Of a DNA stretch of 14,913 nt, positions 6,725 to 13,630 are shown one piece after another. Below the pieces are notes generated by a model. That model did not search any database and was not told where the DNA came from. It saw nothing but the letters and a program-made list of their open reading frames with translations. Origin of the DNA: an uncultured Clostridia bacterium (lineage in GTDB: Bacteria; Bacillota; Clostridia; Oscillospirales; Acutalibacteraceae). Made by a program: the position numbers and the translations under genes. The stretch covers positions 1-14,913 of the forward strand of contig CALEIO010000136.1 in assembly GCA_937875885.1 (NCBI GenBank), written 5' to 3'. How positions within the stretch are numbered: position 1 is the first letter of the stretch; each line of letters begins with the position of its first letter.

Positions 6725-7538
6725 CATTTTCAACTACACTTTTATGGTGAATGCCGTAATAGTAGGTGTGCTCATTGCAGTTTGCTGTGCACTTCTCGGT
6801 GTTGTGCTTGTGCTCAAGCGATATTCGATGATTGGCGACGGCTTATCTCACGTAGGATTCGGAGCCTTGTCTGTAGCTGCTGTCATGAACATTTCTGCAC
6901 CTGTGTATTTCTCTCTGCCTGTGGTGATGATATCTGCTTTCTTCTTGTTGCGGATAACCGATAACAGCAGAATCAATGCAGATGCAGCTATTGCTGTAAT
7001 ATCAAGTTCTGCTCTTGCAATCGGTGTTTTTCTTGCAAGTGTCAACGGCACAAACATCAATCTTCAGCAGTATATGTTTGGTTCAATATTGAGCATAAGC
7101 AAAACTGATATTATCGTAAGTTGTGTGCTTTCTGTAATGGTGATTGCTATGTATGTGCTTTTCTACAACAAGATTTTTGCCATCACTTTTGACGAAACAT
7201 TCTCAACTGCAACGGGTATCAACACCAAGCTCTACAATACAGTAATTTCCTTGCTTACAGCTGTTACCATTGTAATAGGTATGAGAATGCTTGGTACCCT
7301 GCTTATTTCCGCAATGATTATTTTTCCTGCACTTACATCCATGCGGGTGTGCAAACGTTTTATTACAGTTATAATCACAGCGGTTTGTGTTTCAGTATTC
7401 TGTGTAACAGCAGGACTCTTCACATCTTTCACCTGCGAGGGGATTCCCGTAAGCTCAACTATAGTTATCTATAATCTTGCGGTTTTTGTGCTGTTTATGC
7501 TCATATCCCTTGCAAAGAAAATCTTTAACAAAAAATAA
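6717..7538 (+). CDS. Zn/Mn-type metal ABC transporter, permease (ZnuB-like)
   Basis: This is a 273-residue integral membrane permease of the ABC-3 family, partner of the ATPase whose 3' end it overlaps by 8 bases (6717-6724). About seven to eight hydrophobic segments are spread along the protein. The family motif YSMIGDGLSHVGFGALSVA near residues 37-55 and RMLGTLLISAMIIFPALTSM near residues 196-215 are clear. The frame stays open upstream to 6570 within the ATPase gene, but the ATG at 6717, 7 bases after GGGGGA (6704-6709), gives the normal N-terminus (MLNIFNYTFM). A solute-binding lipoprotein (ZnuA/MntA type) would be expected, but none lies next to the pair. A strong terminator follows the stop. 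Confidence 0.9.
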   Translation: MLNIFNYTFMVNAVIVGVLIAVCCALLGVVLVLKRYSMIGDGLSHVGFGALSVAAVMNISAPVYFSLPVVMISAFFLLRITDNSRINADAAIAVISSSALAIGVFLASVNGTNINLQQYMFGSILSISKTDIIVSCVLSVMVIAMYVLFYNKIFAITFDETFSTATGINTKLYNTVISLLTAVTIVIGMRMLGTLLISAMIIFPALTSMRVCKRFITVIITAVCVSVFCVTAGLFTSFTCEGIPVSSTIVIYNLAVFVLFMLISLAKKIFNKK

Positions 7539-7552
7539 TATACACAAACAAC

Positions 7553-7587
7553 AATGCACAGGATTTTTCGGTATCCTGTGCATTTTT
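7553..7587 (+). terminator. Intrinsic terminator between convergent genes
   Basis: AATGCACAGGAT (7553-7564) and ATCCTGTGCATT (7573-7584) form a perfect 12-bp stem with an 8-base loop, ending in TTTTT on the plus strand (7583-7587). The minus-strand DUF4363 gene has its stop codon at 7588-7586, inside this T-run. For minus-strand transcripts the hairpin is followed by GTTGTTTG, a weaker tail, so it may work in both directions. Confidence 0.88.
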
Positions 7588-7966
7588 ATATTATATTTTC
7601 TGCATAAGGGAACTCGCTTTTTTTCAAGGATTCCAAGCGAACAACTGCCTTGTTGCAGGCAGATAAAAGCGCTACTAAATCTTCATTCGCAATGTATATT
7701 TCAAAACTTGCAATTTCTGCGCTGATTTCGTCTACGTAATCGTGATACAGAAGCATATCGATGTATTTTTCGTTTTGTTTCCATTCTTCATTTGCAGCAG
7801 ATGCAAGTATAAGTGCATAGTCGGTATCTCCGTTTTCGTAGTATTCCGATACTTTCTCAATTTTCTCTGTAATACTGTCTGCACATTTTGTGATGTACAG
7901 AAATTCACAACTGCAGACGATGCCTGTTATCAGCAGCAATATCAGTGCAATCTTAACTCTTTTCAT
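7586..7966 (-). CDS. DUF4363 family protein, small membrane-anchored protein
   Basis: This 126-residue protein begins with a membrane anchor or signal-like segment (about residues 4-24, rich in Ile/Leu with Cys18 and Cys20). A mostly helical, acidic domain follows with many Glu, Asp and Tyr, including EKIEKVSEYYENGDTDYALILASAANEEW-like sequence; its E-x3-W pattern is typical of DUF4363. In Clostridia this family is commonly encoded beside DUF421 genes, as here, where it overlaps the 3' end of the DUF421 gene by 14 bases. The ATG at 7966 is preferred to an in-frame GTG at 7975, because the latter would follow AAAGAG with almost no spacing; the ribosome-binding site is weak either way. Its function is unknown. 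The pairing suggests a shared membrane-associated role. Confidence 0.72.
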   Translation of the reverse strand: MKRVKIALILLLITGIVCSCEFLYITKCADSITEKIEKVSEYYENGDTDYALILASAANEEWKQNEKYIDMLLYHDYVDEISAEIASFEIYIANEDLVALLSACNKAVVRLESLKKSEFPYAENII

Positions 7967-8639
7967 TCTTGCCACTCTTTCTGATAATGCTGTAATCCTG
8001 CAGTCTGTTTACAGTCATAATCATAACATCCTTAAGTTCGGTTTTTTCTTTTTCGAGCGTCTTGTTAATCCAGAGTTTATCAATCCCGCATATAGCCATT
8101 GAAGATTTAAGATATTCTCCGTCACTTACCACAACTGTTTCGAGTCCCGCGTCGGAAAGGGGAATGGATAAATCTTTAGCTGTGGGTGTTCTTTTTTCGG
8201 GTTTCAGCAGAAGGCTTATTTGCCCGTTTGTTTCTATAATGCAGTACTCTACATCGTTTATGTTGAACACCCCTTGTTGCCTGAGTAAAACCGACAAATC
8301 CTCTGTTGTAAGCCTCAAACTCCGCAGCATATTCTGGTCAAGCTGACCGCCTTTGATTATAAGTTCAGGTTTGCCGCAGACAAGGTTTCGCAGCATAGGA
8401 ATTTTCAGCATAAGAACACTTATGAAAATCTCTGCACAGATGAGAATCAGCACGGGAACAATTCCCGACAAAAGCGGCTGTGAGGTGTTCTGCATAGGAA
8501 TGGATGCAATATCGGCAATAATCATAGTAATAACAAGTTCAGAGGTCTGCATATCGCTTAATTGGCGTTTGCCCATTATACGTATTGCGGCTATAACAAA
8601 AATGTAGAGAAGAACTGTTCTGATAGCAGTAATAATCAT
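7953..8639 (-). CDS. DUF421 (YetF/YdfS-like) membrane protein
   Basis: The 228-residue product fits the DUF421 family: three N-terminal membrane segments (about residues 4-21, 35-52 and 58-80), with the conserved IRIMGKRQLSDMQTSELVITM stretch after the first (about 19-39), then a soluble domain containing GKPELIIKGGQLDQNMLRSLRLTTEDL (89-115) and the LLRQQGVFNINDVEYCIIETNGQISLL block (118-144). Proteins of this family are found in many spore-forming Firmicutes; some Bacillus members are linked to the forespore, but the biochemical role is not settled. The start ATG lies just after GCGGGTGAAACT, a modest ribosome-binding site. The gene is divergent from hprK across 248 bases and overlaps the downstream DUF4363 gene. 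Confidence 0.88.
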   Translation of the reverse strand: MIITAIRTVLLYIFVIAAIRIMGKRQLSDMQTSELVITMIIADIASIPMQNTSQPLLSGIVPVLILICAEIFISVLMLKIPMLRNLVCGKPELIIKGGQLDQNMLRSLRLTTEDLSVLLRQQGVFNINDVEYCIIETNGQISLLLKPEKRTPTAKDLSIPLSDAGLETVVVSDGEYLKSSMAICGIDKLWINKTLEKEKTELKDVMIMTVNRLQDYSIIRKSGKNEKS

Positions 8640-8684
8640 AGTTTCACCCGCTAATGTTTTCTCCCGATTCAGGGTAATTTATAC

Positions 8685-8708
8685 AGCAGAAAATCCCAAT
8701 ATTCTGCT
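8685..8708. repeat. 7-bp inverted repeat between the divergent DUF421 and hprK genes
   Basis: AGCAGAA (8685-8691) and TTCTGCT (8702-8708) are exact reverse complements with a 10-base spacer. No T-run flanks it on either strand. It lies about 46 bases upstream of the DUF421 start and could be an operator. Confidence 0.35.
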
Positions 8709-8727
8709 ATGAAATAATATAATTCAA

Positions 8728-8749
8728 TTTTTGCATATTTTTTGCATAT
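8728..8749. repeat. Two perfect tandem copies of an 11-bp motif
   Basis: TTTTTGCATAT occurs at 8728-8738 and again, with no spacer, at 8739-8749. The 11-base period is about one helical turn, so both copies present the same DNA face. They lie some 40-60 bases upstream of the best -10 candidate for hprK, which suits an activator site or an A/T-rich upstream element. Confidence 0.5.
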
Positions 8750-8764
8750 ATTTTCTAAAAAGTC

Positions 8765-8793
8765 TTTTATTTTGCGAATCTATGAGTTATAAT
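8765..8793 (+). promoter_or_regulatory. Possible promoter of the hprK operon
   Basis: A perfect TATAAT (8788-8793) has only a poor -35 (TTTTAT, 8765-8770) at 17 bases. A second possibility further downstream is TTGTTA (8807-8812) with TAATAT (8829-8834) at 16 bases. One of these probably starts the hprK-dxs run, but sequence alone does not decide which. Confidence 0.35.
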
Positions 8794-8887
8794 ATACTGT
8801 GAATAATTGTTATTATATAAGTTATATCTAATATAGAAACAAAACTATTCAATCAGGAAAAACTTTTCAGATACAGAGGTGTTATTT

Positions 8888-9859
8888 GTGGCCGCACAGT
8901 TTTCAGTTTCACTTGCCAAAATGATTAAAGAAAGTCAGCTTGAGCCTTTATATATGCCGGGTGACCCCGAAGAGATAAATATTGTCTCTATGGATATTGA
9001 CAGACCCGGTCTAGAGCTTACAGGATATATGGACTTTTTTGACGAAAACAGAGTAATCGTTTTCGGACTTACCGAGTTTTCTTATCTTGGCCAGTTTGAT
9101 GATGAAACCCAGTTTGAGATGATTGACAGACTGTTTTCAAAGCATCCACCTGCAATCATCATCGCAAGAAGCCTTCAGCCTTCTGATGCAATAGTGCGCT
9201 CTGCAGAGAAGAACGGTGTACCCATTCTCCGCTCTTCAGAAACCACATCTGCAATTTCAGCATCTCTCATCACATTCCTCAATGCTGTACTTGCTCCCAG
9301 AATTACACGCCACGGCGTGCTGGTTGAAGTTTACGGTGAAGGTGTGCTCCTTATCGGCGACAGCGGTGTCGGTAAATCCGAAATCGCTGTTGAACTTATC
9401 AAGCGCGGACATCGACTCATCGCAGACGATGCTGTTGAAATCCGCAGAGTTTCAAACAGAACTCTGGTTGGTTCTTCACCCGAGAACATCCGTCACTTTA
9501 TTGAGCTTCGCGGTATCGGTATCATCAATGCAAGACGTATTTTCGGTATGGGTGCTGTAAAGCTCACAGAGAAGATCGATATGGTTATCAATATGGAGCA
9601 GTGGGATACTGAGAAGGTTTACGACCGAATTGGTATGGATAACACATATACAGAGATTATGGGTATTCAGGTGCCTATTATGACAATCCCTGTTAAGCCC
9701 GGCCGTAACCTTGCTATCATTATCGAAGCAGCTGCTATGAATAACAGACAGAAGAAGATGGGCTACAATGCAGCACAGGAGCTTCTTCAGAGCCTTGGTA
9801 TGGATGTCAGCGAAGAAAACATCCAGAACAAGAAAGTTGACACAGGGTGGGGAATCTGA
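8888..9859 (+). CDS. hprK: HPr kinase/phosphorylase
   Basis: This bifunctional enzyme phosphorylates the phosphocarrier HPr on Ser46 using ATP or pyrophosphate and reverses the reaction by phosphorolysis, setting carbon catabolite repression and sugar uptake in low-GC Gram-positives. The 323-residue protein has the N-terminal domain, His142 in the ITRHGVLVEVYG region, P-loop GDSGVGKS (157-164), the acidic pair Asp180-Asp181, and the signature IELRGIGIINARRIFG (205-220). VKPGRN near the C-terminus is also conserved. AGAGG (8875-8879) lies 8 bases before the GTG at 8888, while an in-frame GTG at 8879 overlaps it, so 8888 is chosen. Its stop overlaps the next start (TGATG). The HPr gene is not in this window. 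Confidence 0.96.
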   Translation: MAAQFSVSLAKMIKESQLEPLYMPGDPEEINIVSMDIDRPGLELTGYMDFFDENRVIVFGLTEFSYLGQFDDETQFEMIDRLFSKHPPAIIIARSLQPSDAIVRSAEKNGVPILRSSETTSAISASLITFLNAVLAPRITRHGVLVEVYGEGVLLIGDSGVGKSEIAVELIKRGHRLIADDAVEIRRVSNRTLVGSSPENIRHFIELRGIGIINARRIFGMGAVKLTEKIDMVINMEQWDTEKVYDRIGMDNTYTEIMGIQVPIMTIPVKPGRNLAIIIEAAAMNNRQKKMGYNAAQELLQSLGMDVSEENIQNKKVDTGWGI

Positions 9860-10581
9860 TGAATATTGTTGCAGACCTGCACACCCACACCATTGCGTCT
9901 GTACACGCTTATGCTACAGCTCTTGAAATGATTCACGAAGCAGCCCGAATCGGACTTCGTGCTTTTGCCATAACCGACCACGGAGAGAGTATGCACGGTG
10001 TACCTCATCCTTATTATTTCCTCAACATCCATGCAATTCCCAGAGTTTACGAGGGAGTAAGGGTGATTAAGGGAATCGAAGCAAATATTGTTGATTCAAA
10101 AGGTACTCTTGATGCTGACGAGCAGATTCTTTCAAATATTGATTTTTGCATTGCATCTCTTCATATGCCCACATACAAGGACAAAGTTTCTGTCAGAAAA
10201 TGCACTGAAGCTTATCTTGCTGTGGCAGAGAATCCTTACGTCAACGTAATTGCTCATTCAGGCTCACCGTATTTTAAGTATGATTACGAAACCGTAATCA
10301 AAAGATTCGCAGAAGTTGGCAAACTTATCGAAATCAACAATGCTTCAATCAAGCATAAGCCTGATTTTTATCCCAACTGTGTAGAGATAGCAAAGCTTTG
10401 TATGAAGCACGGCTGTCGTGTATGTGTTGATACAGACGCTCATTTTGTTACCCAGCTGGGCAGAGCCGACGAAGCACTTGCAATGCTTGAAAGCATAGGA
10501 TTCCCCGAGGAGTTGGTTGTAAATGCTAACTGGGCGAATTTTACAGAATATCTTAAAGAGAACAACATCCCCATAAACTGA
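9859..10581 (+). CDS. PHP-domain phosphatase/hydrolase, YcdX-like
   Basis: This 240-residue protein is a polymerase-and-histidinol-phosphatase (PHP) domain hydrolase. All nine trinuclear metal ligands expected from E. coli YcdX can be placed: His8 and His10 (DLHTHT), His16, His41 (ITDHGE), Glu74 (GIEANI), His102 (ASLHMP), His133 (VIAHSG), Asp193 and His195 (DTDAH). It therefore looks catalytically intact, most likely as a phosphatase or phosphoesterase with Zn or Mn at the active site. The physiological substrate is not known. The start is translationally coupled to hprK through TGATG, with GGGGA (9849-9853) 5 bases upstream. The link to hprK and murB recurs in Clostridia, but does not itself reveal the substrate. 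Confidence 0.9.
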   Translation: MNIVADLHTHTIASVHAYATALEMIHEAARIGLRAFAITDHGESMHGVPHPYYFLNIHAIPRVYEGVRVIKGIEANIVDSKGTLDADEQILSNIDFCIASLHMPTYKDKVSVRKCTEAYLAVAENPYVNVIAHSGSPYFKYDYETVIKRFAEVGKLIEINNASIKHKPDFYPNCVEIAKLCMKHGCRVCVDTDAHFVTQLGRADEALAMLESIGFPEELVVNANWANFTEYLKENNIPIN

Positions 10582-10591
10582 TGGAGGTTTT

Positions 10592-11494
10592 ATGATTAAA
10601 GAAGATTTTATTTCTCAGGTCATAGCCACGGGCGCTGAATGTGTAGCCGATTCACCTATGAAAGAGCACACCACATTCAAAGTTGGCGGTCCTGCAGATT
10701 TCTATATAACAGTAGACAACACAGAAGAGCTAACAAAGGTGCTATCTCTGTGCAGAGCAAATAAAGTGCCTTATATGTTTATTGGCAACGGCAGTAACCT
10801 GCTTGTGAGCGATGAAGGTCTTCGTATGGCGGTCATCCGTTTGAGTGGTGATTTCAGAAACATTACATCAAGTGATAATGTAGTACGTTGCGGTGCAGGT
10901 GCAACCCTTGCAAAACTTTGCACCTTTGCACAGCAGAATTCACTTGCAGGTCTTGAGTTTGCTTTTGGAATTCCGGGTACAGTAGGCGGTGCGGTTTATA
11001 TGAACGCTGGCGCTTACGGAGGCGAGATGAAAGATGTGCTTCTTAACGTAACACATCTTACTCCTGCAGGTGAGGTTGTAACTGTTCCTGTATGTGAACT
11101 TGACCTTGGTTATCGTCACAGCATCTACAAGACCAACGAGTGCATTGTGCTCTTTGCAGAGTTTTCACTTACACACGGCGATAAGGATGATATAAAGACT
11201 CTTATGGATGACATTATGAACAGACGTGTTACCAAGCAGCCTTTGGAGTTTCCTTCTGCTGGCAGTGTGTTCAAACGTCCCGAGGGAGCATTTGCAGGTG
11301 CGCTAATCGAGCAGTGCGGCCTTAAAGGCACAGCGGTGGGTGGCGCACAGGTAAGCCCTAAACATTCAGGTTTTATTGTGAATGCGGGTGGAGCCACTTG
11401 TCAGGATGTACTCCAGCTTATTGCTCTTGTGCAGAAAACCGTTAAAGAAGAAACAGGATATGATCTGGAAAGAGAGATTATTTATCTCAGCTGA
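10592..11494 (+). CDS. murB: UDP-N-acetylmuramate dehydrogenase (UDP-N-acetylenolpyruvoylglucosamine reductase)
   Basis: MurB is the cytoplasmic flavoenzyme that reduces UDP-GlcNAc-enolpyruvate to UDP-MurNAc with NADPH, the second committed step of peptidoglycan precursor synthesis. The 300-residue length and the absence of the insertion found in E. coli MurB fit the type II enzyme. Seen in order: TTFKVGGPADFY (27-38), the FAD-binding GNGSNLLVSDEGLR (65-78), GIPGTVGGAVYMNAGAYGGEM (126-146), YRHSIYK (174-180), PSAGSVFKRP with the proton-donor Ser225 (221-230) and GGAQVSPKHSGFIVN (250-264). A Glu near residue 295 fits the final catalytic acid. GGAGG (10583-10587) precedes the ATG by 4 bases. 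It lies 10 bases after the PHP gene. Confidence 0.97.
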   Translation: MIKEDFISQVIATGAECVADSPMKEHTTFKVGGPADFYITVDNTEELTKVLSLCRANKVPYMFIGNGSNLLVSDEGLRMAVIRLSGDFRNITSSDNVVRCGAGATLAKLCTFAQQNSLAGLEFAFGIPGTVGGAVYMNAGAYGGEMKDVLLNVTHLTPAGEVVTVPVCELDLGYRHSIYKTNECIVLFAEFSLTHGDKDDIKTLMDDIMNRRVTKQPLEFPSAGSVFKRPEGAFAGALIEQCGLKGTAVGGAQVSPKHSGFIVNAGGATCQDVLQLIALVQKTVKEETGYDLEREIIYLS

Positions 11495-11515
11495 TTTCCG
11501 AATGGAGAAAATATT

Positions 11516-12382
11516 ATGGAATTTATAATTATCACAGGTCTTTCGGGTGCAGGTAAATCCCACGCTCTGAGAGCCTTGGAAGATATAGGCTTTTATTGTG
11601 TAGATAACATTCCTCCCGCAATGCTGTTTACACTTCACGAACTTTGCGAGAAATCAAATGATTCCCGAATGCACAGAGTTGCAGTAGTTGTTGATGTACG
11701 CGGTGGTGAAGTTTTCGATTCATTGTTTGAGGAATTCCGCAAATTCAATGCAGAAGGCAAAAAATACAAGATTCTTTTCCTTGATGCAAAGAGTGATGTG
11801 CTTCTTATCCGTTACAAGGAAACCCGTCGTAAGCATCCTCTTGCAGAAAGCTTTGAGGGTAGCACAACTGAAGATGCAGTATTGCTTGAAAAAGAGCTTA
11901 TGAAGCCTTTCAAAGCAAAGGCTGATTATATCATCGATACCTCATATATGGCGCTCAAACAGCTGAAAGAACGTGTAACCACTATGTTTGCAGGAGATTC
12001 TGATGAGGGATTCATCGTAACCTGCCTTTCTTTCGGCTTTAAATACGGAATCCCCTTGGAAGCAGACCTGCTCTTTGATGTGCGCTGTCTGCCCAATCCT
12101 TTTTACATCAAAGAGCTTAAAGAGCTTACAGGTCTCGATGAATCGGTAAGAGAATATGTTCTCAAATTTCCCGAAACCCAGGGGTATGTAGAAAAACTTC
12201 TTGCTTTGCTTGACTATTCTCTGCCTATGTACAAGGAAGAGGGTAAGAGTGAGCTTGTTGTTGCAATCGGCTGCACAGGCGGCAAGCACAGAAGTGTTAC
12301 CCTTGCAAGGCTTATAAACAGCCACCTTATCGAGAAGGGTCAGAAGTCCACACTTCATCATCGTGATATCTGGAAAGCTTAA
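11516..12382 (+). CDS. rapZ: RNase adapter / nucleotide-binding protein RapZ (YvcJ)
   Basis: This 288-residue P-loop protein belongs to the RapZ/YvcJ family. In E. coli RapZ senses glucosamine-6-phosphate and guides RNase E to the small RNA GlmZ; Bacillus YvcJ binds and hydrolyses nucleotides and affects competence, so the exact role here is open. Visible are Walker A GLSGAGKS (8-15), LEDIGFYCVDNIPPAML (21-37), VVDVRGG, FLDAKSDVLLIRYKETRRKHPL (Walker B-like region) and the C-terminal SFGFKYGIPLEADLLFDVRCLPNP and AIGCTGGKHRSVTLA blocks. The end HHRDIWKA is also typical. GGAGA (11504-11508) lies 7 bases before the ATG. In many Firmicutes yvcK lies between this gene and whiA; here only 36 bases separate the two. 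Confidence 0.96.
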   Translation: MEFIIITGLSGAGKSHALRALEDIGFYCVDNIPPAMLFTLHELCEKSNDSRMHRVAVVVDVRGGEVFDSLFEEFRKFNAEGKKYKILFLDAKSDVLLIRYKETRRKHPLAESFEGSTTEDAVLLEKELMKPFKAKADYIIDTSYMALKQLKERVTTMFAGDSDEGFIVTCLSFGFKYGIPLEADLLFDVRCLPNPFYIKELKELTGLDESVREYVLKFPETQGYVEKLLALLDYSLPMYKEEGKSELVVAIGCTGGKHRSVTLARLINSHLIEKGQKSTLHHRDIWKA

Positions 12383-12418
12383 ACCCTACAGTTGTTATAA
12401 ATTACAGGAGAGAAGAAG

Positions 12419-13342
12419 ATGTCTTTTTCCCACGAAGTAAAAAAAGAATTAGCAAAGTCTGACAGCGGCGTATATGCGCAGGAGTTTGCAGAGTGTTATG
12501 GTCTTATGCTTTTTGCTCGTCCTTTCAGCTCAAACGAGATTAAACTTAAAACCGAGTCTATAAGCGTTGCAGAAAGATATATTAGCCTTACCACAAAACT
12601 CTTCGCGGCCTTGATTGAAAAACAGTCAACCTTAAAGGCAAACAGAGATTTTATCAATCTTCACACCATAAGTCTGATTCTGCCCGATGATTGTAAAAGA
12701 ATCTACACAGCTTTCGGTTATGACGATAAAACTCCAACCTTAAGGCTCAATCGTGCAAATTTTGAGGATGACCTGTGTATAAGCTCATTCTTAAGAGGCG
12801 CATTTATGTCTTGCGGCTCTGTCAATGACCCCCTCAAAAACTATCATCTTGAGTTTTGTGTGGGATTCAAGAATCTTTCAAACGATCTTTGCACATTGCT
12901 TTCAGAGATTGAGGAGTGCAATCTTACTCCCAAAACAATTCTGCGAAACGGCTCATACGTTGTATATCTTAAAGACAGTGAGCAGATAACTGACCTGCTC
13001 ACATATATGGGTGCATCAGGCTGTGCAATGGATATTATGAATGCCAAGGCATACAAAGAGCTTCGCAATGCCACAAACAGACGTACAAATTCCGAACTTG
13101 CAAACATCAATAAAACTGCCCAGGCAGCGGCTCGTCAGCTTGCAGCTATCGAGAAAATCGAGGCAGAAGACGGACTCAGATCTTTGCCCGATCAGCTTTA
13201 TGAAATTGCTGTTCTGCGCAGAGATAATCCCGAACTTTCTTTGCGTGCTCTGGGTGAACTGCTTGAACCGCCCATCAGCCGAAGCGGCGTGAATCACAGA
13301 CTTATGAAGATTGTTGAGATTGCAGAATCCGCAGAAAATTAA
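12419..13342 (+). CDS. whiA: DNA-binding protein WhiA
   Basis: WhiA joins a degenerate LAGLIDADG homing-endonuclease-like domain to a C-terminal helix-turn-helix. In Streptomyces it activates sporulation and division genes; in Bacillus subtilis it binds the nucleoid and influences division and chromosome segregation. The 307-residue product has the usual start MSFSHEVKKELA, the LAGLIDADG-like stretch FLRGAFMSCGSVNDP (124-138) followed by YHLEF, a second core ending with VVYLKDSEQITDLL, and the DNA-binding end SLRALGELLEPPISRSGVNHRL (274-295). AGGAG (12406-12410) precedes the ATG by 8 bases. It sits in the conserved rapZ-whiA neighbourhood. Confidence 0.96.
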   Translation: MSFSHEVKKELAKSDSGVYAQEFAECYGLMLFARPFSSNEIKLKTESISVAERYISLTTKLFAALIEKQSTLKANRDFINLHTISLILPDDCKRIYTAFGYDDKTPTLRLNRANFEDDLCISSFLRGAFMSCGSVNDPLKNYHLEFCVGFKNLSNDLCTLLSEIEECNLTPKTILRNGSYVVYLKDSEQITDLLTYMGASGCAMDIMNAKAYKELRNATNRRTNSELANINKTAQAAARQLAAIEKIEAEDGLRSLPDQLYEIAVLRRDNPELSLRALGELLEPPISRSGVNHRLMKIVEIAESAEN

Positions 13343-13383
13343 TAGACATTCTATTACATAAATTCAGTAACACGGAGGATATT

Positions 13384-13629
13384 ATGAACAACCAGGTTCC
13401 TCAGGATAAATTCAAAGATATGGATTACGAAACAGCTATCGGAAAACTCAATTCGCTCATCGGTATTCTTGAGCGTTCAGAGGGAACCTTCGATGAGCTC
13501 ATCGAGGTATATAAGGAAGCGTTTGAGTACTATAATTATTGCAGCGAGTATTTAAGCGGTGCTGCTGTGAAAATCAAAGAACTCAATGCAAAACTTGCAG
13601 GTATGAAAAATAAAGGGGAGGATAACTGA
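13384..13629 (+). CDS. xseB: Exodeoxyribonuclease VII small subunit
   Basis: XseB is the small helical subunit of exonuclease VII, which degrades single-stranded DNA when several copies bind the large subunit XseA. The 81-residue length fits, and the core YETAIGKLNSLIGILERSEGTFDELIEVYKE (15-45) with a following YNYCSEYLSGAAVKIKELN matches the family pattern, including the conserved Cys53. A run of Tyr and Phe (FEYYNYC) is somewhat unusual. GGAGG (13374-13378) lies 5 bases before the ATG. The large-subunit gene xseA is usually directly upstream but is absent here; whiA takes its place. The xseB-ispA-dxs order that follows is the common one and supports the call. Confidence 0.88.
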   Translation: MNNQVPQDKFKDMDYETAIGKLNSLIGILERSEGTFDELIEVYKEAFEYYNYCSEYLSGAAVKIKELNAKLAGMKNKGEDN

Positions 13630-13630
13630 T

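Noticed and set aside
13343..13383. Gap between whiA and xseB considered for a terminator or promoter
   Set aside because: It contains neither a stable hairpin with T-run nor a -35/-10 pair; only the xseB ribosome-binding site is clear.
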